Below, one piece after another: positions 1 through 5,796 of a stretch of 6,331 nucleotides of DNA; the first letter of the stretch is position 1, and each line of letters opens with the position of its first letter. Source of the stretch: Coriobacteriales bacterium. GTDB taxonomy: Bacteria; Actinomycetota; Coriobacteriia; Coriobacteriales; UBA8131. The DNA lies in NCBI GenBank assembly GCA_031276475.1, contig JAISMZ010000045.1, forward strand, positions 1 through 6,331, read 5' to 3'. The notes under the pieces are model-generated. The model saw only the letters and a list, made by a program, of their open reading frames with translations, did no database searches and was not told the origin of the DNA. The position numbers and the translations under genes are program-made.

Positions 1-58
1 TGGCGCATGTCCAGCAGCCGGTGCAGCGCTTGAGGTTTATCAGAATCGATGGTTTCAT
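1..58 (-). CDS. Ferredoxin-like 4Fe-4S subunit, N-terminal fragment (partial)
   Basis: The gene starts at ATG 58-56 and runs off the left edge of the window. The 19 visible residues begin MKPSILINLKRCTGCWTCA. The Cys-x2-Cys-x2-Cys spacing (CTGCWTC) right after a short beta-strand is the opening of a bacterial 4Fe-4S ferredoxin domain, as in the DmsB/PsrB/AthS-type electron-transfer subunits that accompany molybdopterin oxidoreductases. A strong ribosome binding site, GGAGG, lies at 68-64, five bases before the ATG. An overlapping ATG at 63-61 reads only two codons before TGA and is not the start. The gene is 12 bases beyond the oxidoreductase stop on the same strand, so the two are almost certainly co-transcribed and the product would shuttle electrons to or from the Mo centre. 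Total length and cluster number cannot be seen. Confidence 0.8.
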   Translation of the reverse strand, partial: MKPSILINLKRCTGCWTCA

Positions 59-70
59 AGCATCCTCCAT

Positions 71-1144
71 TCACAGCTTGCGGACGTCGCAACGTGCATC
101 CCAATAGCTCTCATTTGAATTTGACATCACCGGCAGCAATAACTGCTCAGGCACGCCAAAGAGCTCCGTCTCTTCTCTGACCCTCAGATCTGCCAGGAAG
201 GTCGAGTACTGATCGCACGTCTCGGCGGTACCCATCGCGGGCGAGAGGGCCGTAGGCGGATCGCTGAGGTACTCTTTGGCAGAATATGGATACCACATAT
301 GCGCCACGCCAGGCGGGAACGCACGGCTGATATGCGCCACAGCCTGACAGGAGCCGCGGTGGTTGAAGACCTCGATCAGGTCACCTTTCTTGATGCCTTT
401 CTCAGCGGCAGTCTGCGGATTGAGCGCTACTGTTGATACCTTGCCAGCTAATTCCCTGAGTTCTGAAACCTCGGTAAACTGACCCTGCATAAAGAAACGC
501 GAGCGGCCAGGGAAGAACTGCAGCGGATATTCTTCGGTCATTTCCTTGTCATGGATAAAGGCCGGCTCGAATGTTGCCATGGGAAAGCCTATGTTCGTGA
601 GTTCCTCGGAGTAAAATTCAATGCGCCCTGAGTAGGTATTGAACTTCATGCTCGCCCAGGCCTCGTCGTTGATATCCTCGGGCAGGTCGAGGGCGATGAT
701 CTTCTCCTCCTTTAGACGCTCCATGGTTATCGGCGGTGAGACGTTGGCCAGGGGCGGCGGCTGATTCTCAAGTTTTAACCGCGCCCAATCCTCTTCGGTC
801 TTGTCAAAGTACTCACCAATACCGATGGTATCTGCCAGTCCCTTCCAGAGATCGGCCGAATTGCGCGCTTCACCTTGTGGAGGTGTAGCCGGTTCCATCA
901 ATACGATGCAGTCATAGGGCGCACAGGCAAGTTCCAGGCGCTCCATTACCGGCGCCTCAGGCAGTACGTAGTCGGCATATATAGTGGTATCGGTTTCGCG
1001 TATCTCGTTTACGACGATCAGCTCAAAGTTGGGGAGGATCTGTTCAGTCCAGAGCTGGCGGTTAGGGAAGTTTAAGACCGGGTTGCTGAACGCGCAGAGG
1101 TAGGCCTTGTATTGCTGGTGCTTTGGGTTTTCTAGGCTATCCAT
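71..1144 (-). CDS. Molybdopterin oxidoreductase catalytic subunit, C-terminal half
   Basis: This 357-residue frame continues the upstream 1145-2572 gene in the same reading frame after a single TAA. It carries the second part of a bis-MGD enzyme of the DMSO reductase superfamily. Residues 15-72 contain the core strand-loop with SNPVLNFPN and the ADYVLPEAP motif typical of the third domain. Residues about 207-320 form the C-terminal molydopterin dinucleotide-binding domain: FFPGRSRFFMQGQF, then LNPQTAAEKGIKKGDLIEV and the NHRG loop. The fragment lacks the Fe-S and first MGD-binding regions and cannot be a complete enzyme alone. The ATG at 1144 directly abuts the TAA, and the upstream bases (CACCTCATTCATCTTACCGATTAA) hold no Shine-Dalgarno sequence, so separate translation could only come from reinitiation. 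The simplest reading is a full-length gene of about 833 codons broken by a nonsense codon. The stop at 71-73 is TGA, and the Fe-S subunit follows at once. Confidence 0.85.
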   Translation of the reverse strand: MDSLENPKHQQYKAYLCAFSNPVLNFPNRQLWTEQILPNFELIVVNEIRETDTTIYADYVLPEAPVMERLELACAPYDCIVLMEPATPPQGEARNSADLWKGLADTIGIGEYFDKTEEDWARLKLENQPPPLANVSPPITMERLKEEKIIALDLPEDINDEAWASMKFNTYSGRIEFYSEELTNIGFPMATFEPAFIHDKEMTEEYPLQFFPGRSRFFMQGQFTEVSELRELAGKVSTVALNPQTAAEKGIKKGDLIEVFNHRGSCQAVAHISRAFPPGVAHMWYPYSAKEYLSDPPTALSPAMGTAETCDQYSTFLADLRVREETELFGVPEQLLLPVMSNSNESYWDARCDVRKL

Positions 1145-1147
1145 TTA
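1145..1147 (-). other. In-frame TAA splitting the oxidoreductase
   Basis: The minus-strand codons read CTT ACC GAT TAA ATG GAT AGC. The frame is unchanged across the stop: 1145-2572 and 71-1144 are both exact multiples of three and are contiguous. The protein families on each side are normally one polypeptide. One base change from AAA, CAA, GAA, TAC or TAT, among others, would produce it. Confidence 0.9.
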
Positions 1148-2572
1148 ATCGGTAAGATGAATGAGGTGGCTTTTCACCTTACTGATGTCACCATCCGGTA
1201 AGAAGATCTCACCATCCAGAGGTACGGTATAGCCTGTGGTATCGCCGCAGTTTATCAGGCGACCGTTCTTCTGACCCAGATTACCGCTGAGGATGGCCAG
1301 CAGGTTGATTGCCCTAAGCGTTTGCCCAGCGTTAACATACCGCAATCCCCAGTAGGTGAAGAGACCAGAAGGACTGTTGTCAAGATAGTCGTTAATGATC
1401 TGGCGGCACGTCTCCGCAGATACACCGGTGGTTTCTGCCTGTTTCTCCGGCGTCCACCCGGCAAGGCTTTCCTTGAGCATGATGAAGGCCGTTTTGCAGG
1501 CAATGCCCTCAACGACGACCTCGGCATGGATGTCGGGGGTCTTGCCTTCCATATCGTTATCACGGGCGGCGATGAACACCGGCTCCTGCGCCTGCGCGTC
1601 CCAGGCCACATACTTGTTGCCCTCTGCGGTTGTAGCCGCTATCGCTGTTGCGTCTTTAAGATAAAAGCCATTGCTGCTCGAATCCCAAACCCGCTCATGC
1701 CTCTCATCTACCGCGGCTTCCGCTACGATATCCCTCTTTCGCAGGAACATGCCATTGTCCACACGCACCAGGAAGGGGGCTACCGTGTAGGTGTTCAGAA
1801 AATCGATGTCGTAACGCTTGTCTTGGATGATGATGTTGGCCATAGCCAGAGCCAGTGCCGCGTCGGTGCCGGGGTTTATGTTTATGAACTCGTCGCATTT
1901 GGCGGCTGTTGAATCAAAGATCAGTCCAATGTCAACCAGTTTTGTTCCCTGTTCCTGGATATCCATGAACATCTTGGAAGTGTGGGCCGCTCGTGCCCAA
2001 CCGATGGGATTCCCACCCCAGATCAGGACATAGTTTGGACGATGGCGCGACCAATAAGAAGAATTCATCTGCATCGCGAGGTTCATGTTGCCAAAATCTA
2101 CCAGATTACTCTGGAATCCTTCCATATCCAACGGCGGTTGCCAAAACGAGGCCCCGCTGAGATTCATGAACCGGTAGCAAAGGGCCATGGTTAAGGAACC
2201 ATGCATATTCAGAGGCAATCCGCAGGGAAATGCGTTGACCACCAACGATGCGTCACCATATTTGGCTCTGATATCCCTTAGCTTCTGGCCGATCTCCTCA
2301 AGCGCCTGATCCCAGGGGATGCGCTCGAACTTGCCTTCGCCGCGCTTGCCAACGCGCTTTAGCGGGTAGAGCAACCGTTCGGGAACATAGTTGAGCTTGC
2401 CGGCACAGATGCCCTTTTGACAAAGTGATGCCAGGTCTTTTTTGGAGCCTTTGAAGATCGGACGCTCCGTGCGTACGACCTTACCATCTTTGGATACCAC
2501 CTTAAGCACGCACTGTTCGTGGCATCCAGCGCCCTGACAGATTGTGTAGGTGACCTTTTCTGCACTTGCCAT
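1145..2572 (-). CDS. Molybdopterin oxidoreductase catalytic subunit, N-terminal half, ended by in-frame TAA
   Basis: This half has 475 residues and contains the Fe-S and substrate domains of a DMSO-reductase-superfamily Mo/W enzyme. Cysteines at about 12, 17, 21 and 51 (CQGAGCHEQC ... CQKG) should bind one 4Fe-4S cluster; the first gap is four residues, not the usual two. MGD-binding signatures follow: LIWGGNP near 183-189 and INPGTDAALALA near 232-243. No Cys, Ser or selenocysteine is obvious where the Mo ligand is expected; Asp149 is a tentative candidate. No twin-arginine signal is visible, so the enzyme is probably cytoplasmic, like acetylene hydratase and pyrogallol transhydroxylase. The specific substrate is unknown. 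I chose ATG 2572 because GGGAG lies eight bases before it; the frame is open to an ATG at 2605, which has no ribosome binding site. The TAA interrupts the protein before its C-terminal domains. The gene lies downstream of tetR on the same strand. Confidence 0.85.
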   Translation of the reverse strand: MASAEKVTYTICQGAGCHEQCVLKVVSKDGKVVRTERPIFKGSKKDLASLCQKGICAGKLNYVPERLLYPLKRVGKRGEGKFERIPWDQALEEIGQKLRDIRAKYGDASLVVNAFPCGLPLNMHGSLTMALCYRFMNLSGASFWQPPLDMEGFQSNLVDFGNMNLAMQMNSSYWSRHRPNYVLIWGGNPIGWARAAHTSKMFMDIQEQGTKLVDIGLIFDSTAAKCDEFININPGTDAALALAMANIIIQDKRYDIDFLNTYTVAPFLVRVDNGMFLRKRDIVAEAAVDERHERVWDSSSNGFYLKDATAIAATTAEGNKYVAWDAQAQEPVFIAARDNDMEGKTPDIHAEVVVEGIACKTAFIMLKESLAGWTPEKQAETTGVSAETCRQIINDYLDNSPSGLFTYWGLRYVNAGQTLRAINLLAILSGNLGQKNGRLINCGDTTGYTVPLDGEIFLPDGDISKVKSHLIHLTD

Positions 2573-2601
2573 AGCTGTTACTCCCTTCATAATCCTCTTA
2601 T

Positions 2602-2611
2602 GCATATATGC
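2602..2611. repeat. 10-bp perfect palindrome before the oxidoreductase
   Basis: GCATATATGC is its own reverse complement. It lies about 30 bases before the chosen start of the oxidoreductase and covers the alternative ATG at 2605. It could be part of a promoter or a minor protein-binding site, but it is short and AT-rich, so chance is a fair explanation. Confidence 0.25.
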
Positions 2612-2692
2612 GACAAGGTATAGCCAAAAGCGCCTTGCGCAGATACGGCTTGCCGCAAGAACAACGATGCGATAGATCCCGGGATGTCAGTA

Positions 2693-2782
2693 ACAGATTA
2701 ACGCGAGGATCTAACGCCTGGGAATAGGCAAAGAGTAACCGATGTCCATATATGGACATCGCGCTCGAGTCGTACAGATTAA
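2693..2782. repeat. 9-bp direct repeat flanking the operator palindrome
   Basis: ACAGATTAA occurs at 2693-2701 and again at 2774-2782, 81 bases apart start to start, one copy on each side of the 22-bp palindrome. A GATGTC half-site matching the palindrome arm also lies at 2683-2688, and a perfect ATCCCGGGAT palindrome at 2676-2685. The region is therefore rich in repeated short words, which fits a control region, but each word alone is weak evidence. Confidence 0.35.
2740..2761. promoter_or_regulatory. 22-bp perfect palindrome, probable TetR-family operator
   Basis: The arms are CGATGTCCATA and TATGGACATCG with no spacer and no mismatch. It lies in the gap between the tetR stop (2791) and the oxidoreductase start (2572), about 168 bases before that start. 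TetR-family dimers typically bind palindromes of this size, so it is the natural operator for the regulator encoded next door. On the minus strand the right arm contains TGGACA, five of six matches to a -35 box, with only a weak TATTCC 16 bases later, so the site may overlap the promoter. It is not a terminator: there is no loop and no following T-run. The half-site GTCCATAT recurs at 3399-3406 in the tetR leader. Confidence 0.6.
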
Positions 2783-2790
2783 GAGCGGGA

Positions 2791-3324
2791 TTAACGCAGA
2801 CAAGCCCGCAGCTCCGCGGGCGCTGAGCGGAAAATGATGTCGGCGATCCGCTCCACAGGGGTGTCGCATTCTCGTTTGATCCACCTGATAACACAGGCCG
2901 TGCAGCCCTTTGATTGGATCGCTATCAGTTCCCTGGTCTCCCAATCATCCAAATCAGCACCATGAAGCTCGTAATAACGCAGATTGAAATCGAGGGTCAG
3001 TTTGTACAGATAGCCTTTCAGGGAGTTGTAGTCACGGGAACGAAGGGCGTTAACCGAGAGAAGCCGGTTGTCCTTGTGCGCCTGGAGTAAGACGTCAAGT
3101 ATCTCACGGTAGCTTTTCTCTTCTTCGAGCATCTTAAAAGGAAGCGAACAGACATCCTCCAGGTGCATCCAGGTAACCAGGTCATATTTGTCCGTGAAAT
3201 GATTGTAAAAGGAGGATTTGCTCAAGCCGCTGTGGACAACGATCTCATGAACCGTGATCTCGTCGATTGAACGGGAGGCAAGCAATTCCTTCAGGGCTCG
3301 ACCGAAAAACCTCCTGGTGTTCAT
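2791..3324 (-). CDS. TetR/AcrR-family transcriptional regulator
   Basis: The 177-residue protein has the usual TetR length. Residues about 6-53 form the DNA-binding domain: ALKELLASRSIDEITVHEI, then the helix-turn-helix HSGLSKSSFYNHFTDKYDL near 31-49, which is the family signature (x-FYxHFxDKxDL). The rest, residues 54-177, is a helical ligand-binding and dimer domain of the short type common in anaerobic Bacillota and Coriobacteriia regulators. It contains several Cys residues (for example in KGCTACVIRWIKREC), but no defined metal or redox motif. The start at ATG 3324 is preceded by a G-run (GGGGG) ending five bases before it, a weak ribosome binding site. The stop is TAA, with another in-frame TAA four codons on. 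It is transcribed toward the oxidoreductase and probably controls it through the palindrome at 2740-2761. Whether it represses or activates, and the inducer, are unknown. Confidence 0.9.
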   Translation of the reverse strand: MNTRRFFGRALKELLASRSIDEITVHEIVVHSGLSKSSFYNHFTDKYDLVTWMHLEDVCSLPFKMLEEEKSYREILDVLLQAHKDNRLLSVNALRSRDYNSLKGYLYKLTLDFNLRYYELHGADLDDWETRELIAIQSKGCTACVIRWIKRECDTPVERIADIIFRSAPAELRACLR

Positions 3325-3430
3325 TGATGCCCCCGTGCGCCGCGCCGTAGGAATCTCTCAGTATGGATGGAGTGCGCAATCTTCTCGGTCATTTTTGCGT
3401 CCATATTCCTCGGTTCTGGTATTTTGTATA

Positions 3431-3459
3431 AATATACACCACTGCCCACACCGGTTCAA
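3431..3459 (-). promoter_or_regulatory. Sigma-70-like promoter for tetR
   Basis: On the minus strand TTGAAC (3459-3454) is followed after exactly 17 bases by TATATT (3436-3431), matching the -35 and -10 boxes at four and five of six positions. Transcription would start near 3424 and give a leader of about 100 bases before the tetR ATG. The -35 box sits in the loop of an inverted repeat CACCG-N10-CGGTG (3449-3468), and the -10 box overlaps TGTATA-AA-TATACA (3425-3438). Either could be a regulator site, but both are short. Confidence 0.55.
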
Positions 3460-3920
3460 GTATCGGTGCCGAGCCAGCAAGCCAGTGATTGCGCACGAAA
3501 TTTGTCCGGGAGTATCCTGACATGATCACCGAAAAGGACGGATTCGTGCCGAAGAGGGCAGTCTTCACACATCCAGCCTTCGTTGAGTTTGACTTAAGCC
3601 GCCTTATCCGCCTGCCGCCAAACAATGAGCTCAACTGCTCTATGGCAGCCTTGTTGAGTAACACCAAACGCTCTCCTTGTGGCAGGCTCTGCCGGATCGG
3701 CAAGGTGTTGCTGCACTCCCCATTGGAAAAGACTATGAGCTGCTCAAGCGCGGCTTCGTCATAGCACCCGGCTGGTAATAGATACCCATGGCGCCTGTGC
3801 AGCCGACCCATTGTTTAACGGATATGATGAAGTTCAGGTAGAAACGCGCCCCAGGGAAACACCAGCTTGCACAGAGAGGGCGACTTCTGGCTGAAACACA
3901 GGCTTCTGTCGGGATTTCAG

Positions 3921-4095
3921 GAGTTATTGCTAAAAATTCACGGTTGTGTACCCAAATCAGCCGATTTTGTGGGGTTTTGCAGGGGTCACTGCGGGTTTAT
4001 GATCAATTACTGGAGGCAGACGGACGAATTTAGCCTGCCAACGGCGCGCAACTCAAAATAGACTGCACGCAAGCGTCAATTTTTAGCAATAACTC
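3921..4095. repeat. 175-bp segment bounded by perfect 18-bp inverted repeats
   Basis: GAGTTATTGCTAAAAATT at 3921-3938 is matched exactly in inverted orientation at 4078-4095. Inward, similarity continues imperfectly: CACGGTTGTGT against GACGCTTGCGT, reading each arm in the same sense, agrees at eight of eleven positions. This suggests two diverged inverted copies of a longer unit, not a chance hit. The arrangement resembles a MITE or a dispersed intergenic repeat. There is no transposase, and no clear target-site duplication flanks the arms (left flank GGGATTTCAG, right flank GCAAAACCAG). The arms are 139 bases apart and are not followed by a T-run, so a terminator is unlikely. Confidence 0.6.
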
Positions 4096-4162
4096 GCAAA
4101 ACCAGTGCACTCCAGCGCACAAACGGAAAAAATTAGCAGCCAGCACCTCACGCGAGTTGATT

Positions 4163-4282
4163 TTATCGGTGCCTTCCCAGGAAGGCCAGGTCGCGCGCGT
4201 CGAGAATGGCGGCTGTGAGCACAACGTCTTCTCCACAAAAACCGTATTCCAGCAAGGTGGCTCTTGCCGGGCCTTCGTGCAT
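4163..4282 (-). pseudogene. Short protein-like fragment, unrecognised
   Basis: The minus-strand frame from ATG 4282 to TAA 4163 encodes 39 residues. It begins MHEGPARATLLEYGFCGED and ends DARDLAFLGRHR. The composition is protein-like, with an amphipathic stretch VVLTAAILDARDLAFLG, and the frame extends a few codons upstream to a TAG. No ribosome binding site precedes the ATG. It lies immediately beyond the right-hand inverted repeat, so it may be the remnant of a gene or an accidental reading frame inside a dispersed repeat. I do not recognise a family and assign no function. Confidence 0.25.
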
Positions 4283-4373
4283 GCGGAGGCTTGCAACAGG
4301 CTACAGTTCAGGCCGCTGTTGAGCACCCGCCCAGCCTGACGTACGGCGGACAGTGCCTGAACAGCGATTTTAT

Positions 4374-4381
4374 GGTACAAT
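4374..4381 (+). promoter_or_regulatory. Possible extended -10 promoter for the leuC-like operon
   Basis: TGGTACAAT (with T at 4373) reads as an extended -10 element (TGn followed by TACAAT, five of six matches to TATAAT). No good -35 box is found 16-18 bases upstream (GTGCCT region), which extended -10 promoters can tolerate. Transcription would start near 4388 and give a leader of about 65-70 bases. Confidence 0.35.
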
Positions 4382-4391
4382 TAGAGTCTGC

Positions 4392-4425
4392 GGGATTTCC
4401 GGCGCAAAACGCCTGACGGAATCCC
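4392..4425 (+). promoter_or_regulatory. Leader hairpin upstream of the leuC-like gene
   Basis: GGGATTTCC (4392-4400) pairs with GGAATCCC (4418-4425) with one bulged T, and GGCG (4401-4404) pairs with CGCC (4410-4413) around a CAAAA loop; TGAC (4414-4417) is bulged out. The stem ends about 24 bases before the ribosome binding site. It is not followed by a T-run, so it is not an intrinsic terminator. It may stabilise or control the mRNA, or have no role. It does not match a riboswitch that I recognise. Confidence 0.35.
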
Positions 4426-4447
4426 TGTTGATGACAGACGAATCAAT

Positions 4448-4454
4448 GAGGTGA
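4448..4454 (+). promoter_or_regulatory. Strong Shine-Dalgarno GAGGTGA, misplaced for the GTG start
   Basis: GAGGTGA is a seven-base match to the complement of the 16S rRNA 3' end. It overlaps the GTG at 4451 that opens the reading frame, so it cannot serve that codon. Five bases after it, in frame, is ATA at 4460. The site would be ideally placed if ATA were, or had been, ATG. Confidence 0.5.
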
Positions 4455-5752
4455 GATCAATAGCAGGCAAGACCATTTCGGAGAAGATATTCTCCGCACA
4501 CTGCGGTGCGGATGCCCGTGCCGGTGATATAGTTATCGCTGATATCGATTTTGTGTTCAGCCAGGACGGCACCTCGGCCCTGGCCATCGACGCCATCGCC
4601 TCGATGGGTGCCGAGCAGGTCTTTGACCCTGAGAAGGTCGCCATGGTGATGGATCACAGCTGCCCCTCACCTCTTGAAGGGGTCAGCGCCATCCATGCCA
4701 AGATGCGCGCCTTTGGCAAGCAGACCGGCATTCGCGTCTACGACTGGGGCTGCGGTGTCTGCCATCAGCTGCTCCCCGAAAGCGGGCGCATCGTCTGTGG
4801 CGATCTGGTGGTCGGTTGCGACTCGCATACCTGCACCTATGGGGCCTTGAATGTCTTCTCCACAGGAATTGGCTCCACCGACGGTGCGGCGGCGATGGTT
4901 GCCGGTAAGCTCTGGTTCAGGGTGCCGGAGACCATCCATGTTGTGCTTTTTGGTGGGGACGGGGACGGCACCTTGCCCCGGGGCGTCTTCTCCAAGGATC
5001 TGATCCTCTACCTGGCCGGGTTGATCGGCGTGGACGGCGCGACCTACCAGGCATTGGAGTTCTCCGGCCCGGTCATCGATCGCCTCAGTGTGGACGCTCG
5101 AATGACCATCTCTAACATGGCTATCGAGGTTGGTGCCAAGGCCGGCCTGATGCAAGCTGACGAGAAGACCCTGGCCTTCTTTGAACAGCGGGCTGCGCGC
5201 AACGGCGAGCCTTTGGCCCGCGAGCCCCGCGCAGTTACGTCCGACTCAGACGCCGCTTACGCCCAGGTGATAAAGATCGATTGCGACACGATTGAGCCGC
5301 AGATCGCCAAACCGCATGCTGTTGGCAATGTGGTTGCGGTGGGCGAGCTGGCCGGCCTGCCGGTGGCCGAGGGCTATATCGGCACCTGCACGAACGGCCG
5401 GCTGGAGGATCTGGCCATTGCCGCTGCTGTTCTGCAGGGGCATCGCGTCCATCCGGACAGCCGCCTGGTGGTTGCCCCGGCTTCTCGCGATATCTACCTT
5501 GACGCGATAGACGCCGGCTACATCCAGACGCTGGTTGCGGCCGGCGCCAGCGTTGTTACGCCGGGTTGTGGGCCCTGCGTGGGCACCCATAACGGTGTGC
5601 CGGCCGACGGTGAGAACGTGATCTCCACCGCTAACCGCAACTTTAAGGGCCGGATGGGTAACTCCAACGCTTTGATCTATCTGGGCAGTCCCGCTACCGT
5701 GGCCGCCTCGATGATTGAGGGCCGGATAACCGACCCGAGGCAGTATCTGTGA
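4451..5752 (+). CDS. Aconitase-superfamily hydro-lyase large subunit (LeuC/HacA/DmdA type)
   Basis: At 433 residues this matches the two-subunit LeuC-type family, whose members isomerise or dehydrate substituted malates (3-isopropylmalate, homoaconitate, citraconate/2-methylmalate, 2,3-dimethylmalate). The three 4Fe-4S cluster cysteines are present: C313 in GTCTNGRLED, and C373 and C376 in PGCGPCVG. Other conserved parts are MDHSCPSP (67-74), HQLLPESG (105-112), GCDSHTCTYGA (122-132) and NRNFKGRMGN (395-404). The GRMGN and SPATVAAS wording is that of the archaeal/clostridial subtype, which does not fix the substrate. Nothing in the body is broken. The start is uncertain: GTG 4451 opens the frame but lacks its own ribosome binding site, whereas GAGGTGA fits ATA 4460, giving AGKTISEKIF, the usual family N-terminus. 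The stop is TGA; the small subunit follows 44 bases later, and the pair must form a heteromer. Confidence 0.9.
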   Translation: MRSIAGKTISEKIFSAHCGADARAGDIVIADIDFVFSQDGTSALAIDAIASMGAEQVFDPEKVAMVMDHSCPSPLEGVSAIHAKMRAFGKQTGIRVYDWGCGVCHQLLPESGRIVCGDLVVGCDSHTCTYGALNVFSTGIGSTDGAAAMVAGKLWFRVPETIHVVLFGGDGDGTLPRGVFSKDLILYLAGLIGVDGATYQALEFSGPVIDRLSVDARMTISNMAIEVGAKAGLMQADEKTLAFFEQRAARNGEPLAREPRAVTSDSDAAYAQVIKIDCDTIEPQIAKPHAVGNVVAVGELAGLPVAEGYIGTCTNGRLEDLAIAAAVLQGHRVHPDSRLVVAPASRDIYLDAIDAGYIQTLVAAGASVVTPGCGPCVGTHNGVPADGENVISTANRNFKGRMGNSNALIYLGSPATVAASMIEGRITDPRQYL

Positions 5753-5796
5753 ATGCGCTGGACAAAGGCCACGCAACCGAGACCCGAGGAAAAACG

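Larger units (their letters stand above)
3325..4450. other. 1.1-kb divergent intergenic region without a convincing gene
   Basis: This stretch separates the divergent tetR and leuC-like genes and is unusually long. Every long reading frame in it lacks a credible ribosome binding site and any domain I recognise. What can be seen: the tetR leader and promoter at its left end; a nested stem at 3675-3705 (outer CCTTG/CAAGG, inner GGCAG-GCT-CTGCC); a 175-bp segment bounded by exact inverted repeats at 3921-4095; a protein-like 39-codon fragment on the minus strand at 4163-4282; and a possible promoter and leader hairpin of the leuC-like gene near 4374-4425. Base composition is visibly less GC-rich than the leuC-like gene. 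The impression is of decayed or mobile-element-derived spacer DNA. Confidence 0.6.

Noticed and set aside
1322..1912. Long plus-strand frame of 196 codons
   Set aside because: It is antisense to the oxidoreductase, whose family motifs are unmistakable in the opposite strand.
2791..2793. Idea that TAA and TAG are both sense codons here (variant genetic code)
   Set aside because: tetR ends on TAA at the normal family length and is followed by a second in-frame TAA four codons later, so TAA acts as a stop.
3449..3468. GGTTCAAGT resembling a tRNA T-arm
   Set aside because: The stem around it gives a ten-base loop instead of seven, and no acceptor, D or anticodon arm can be drawn around it.
3675..3705. 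Nested stem-loop as a transcription terminator
   Set aside because: No T-run follows on either strand and no gene ends nearby.
3489..3764. 91-codon frame on the plus strand in the same region
   Set aside because: It lies opposite the frame above, with no ribosome binding site, no recognisable motif and a serine/cysteine-rich tail typical of chance translation.
3389..3811. 140-codon frame on the minus strand in the intergenic region
   Set aside because: Its first half looks somewhat protein-like, but the ATG at 3811 has no ribosome binding site, the frame runs through the tetR promoter, and no family is recognised. A decayed gene is possible but unsupported.
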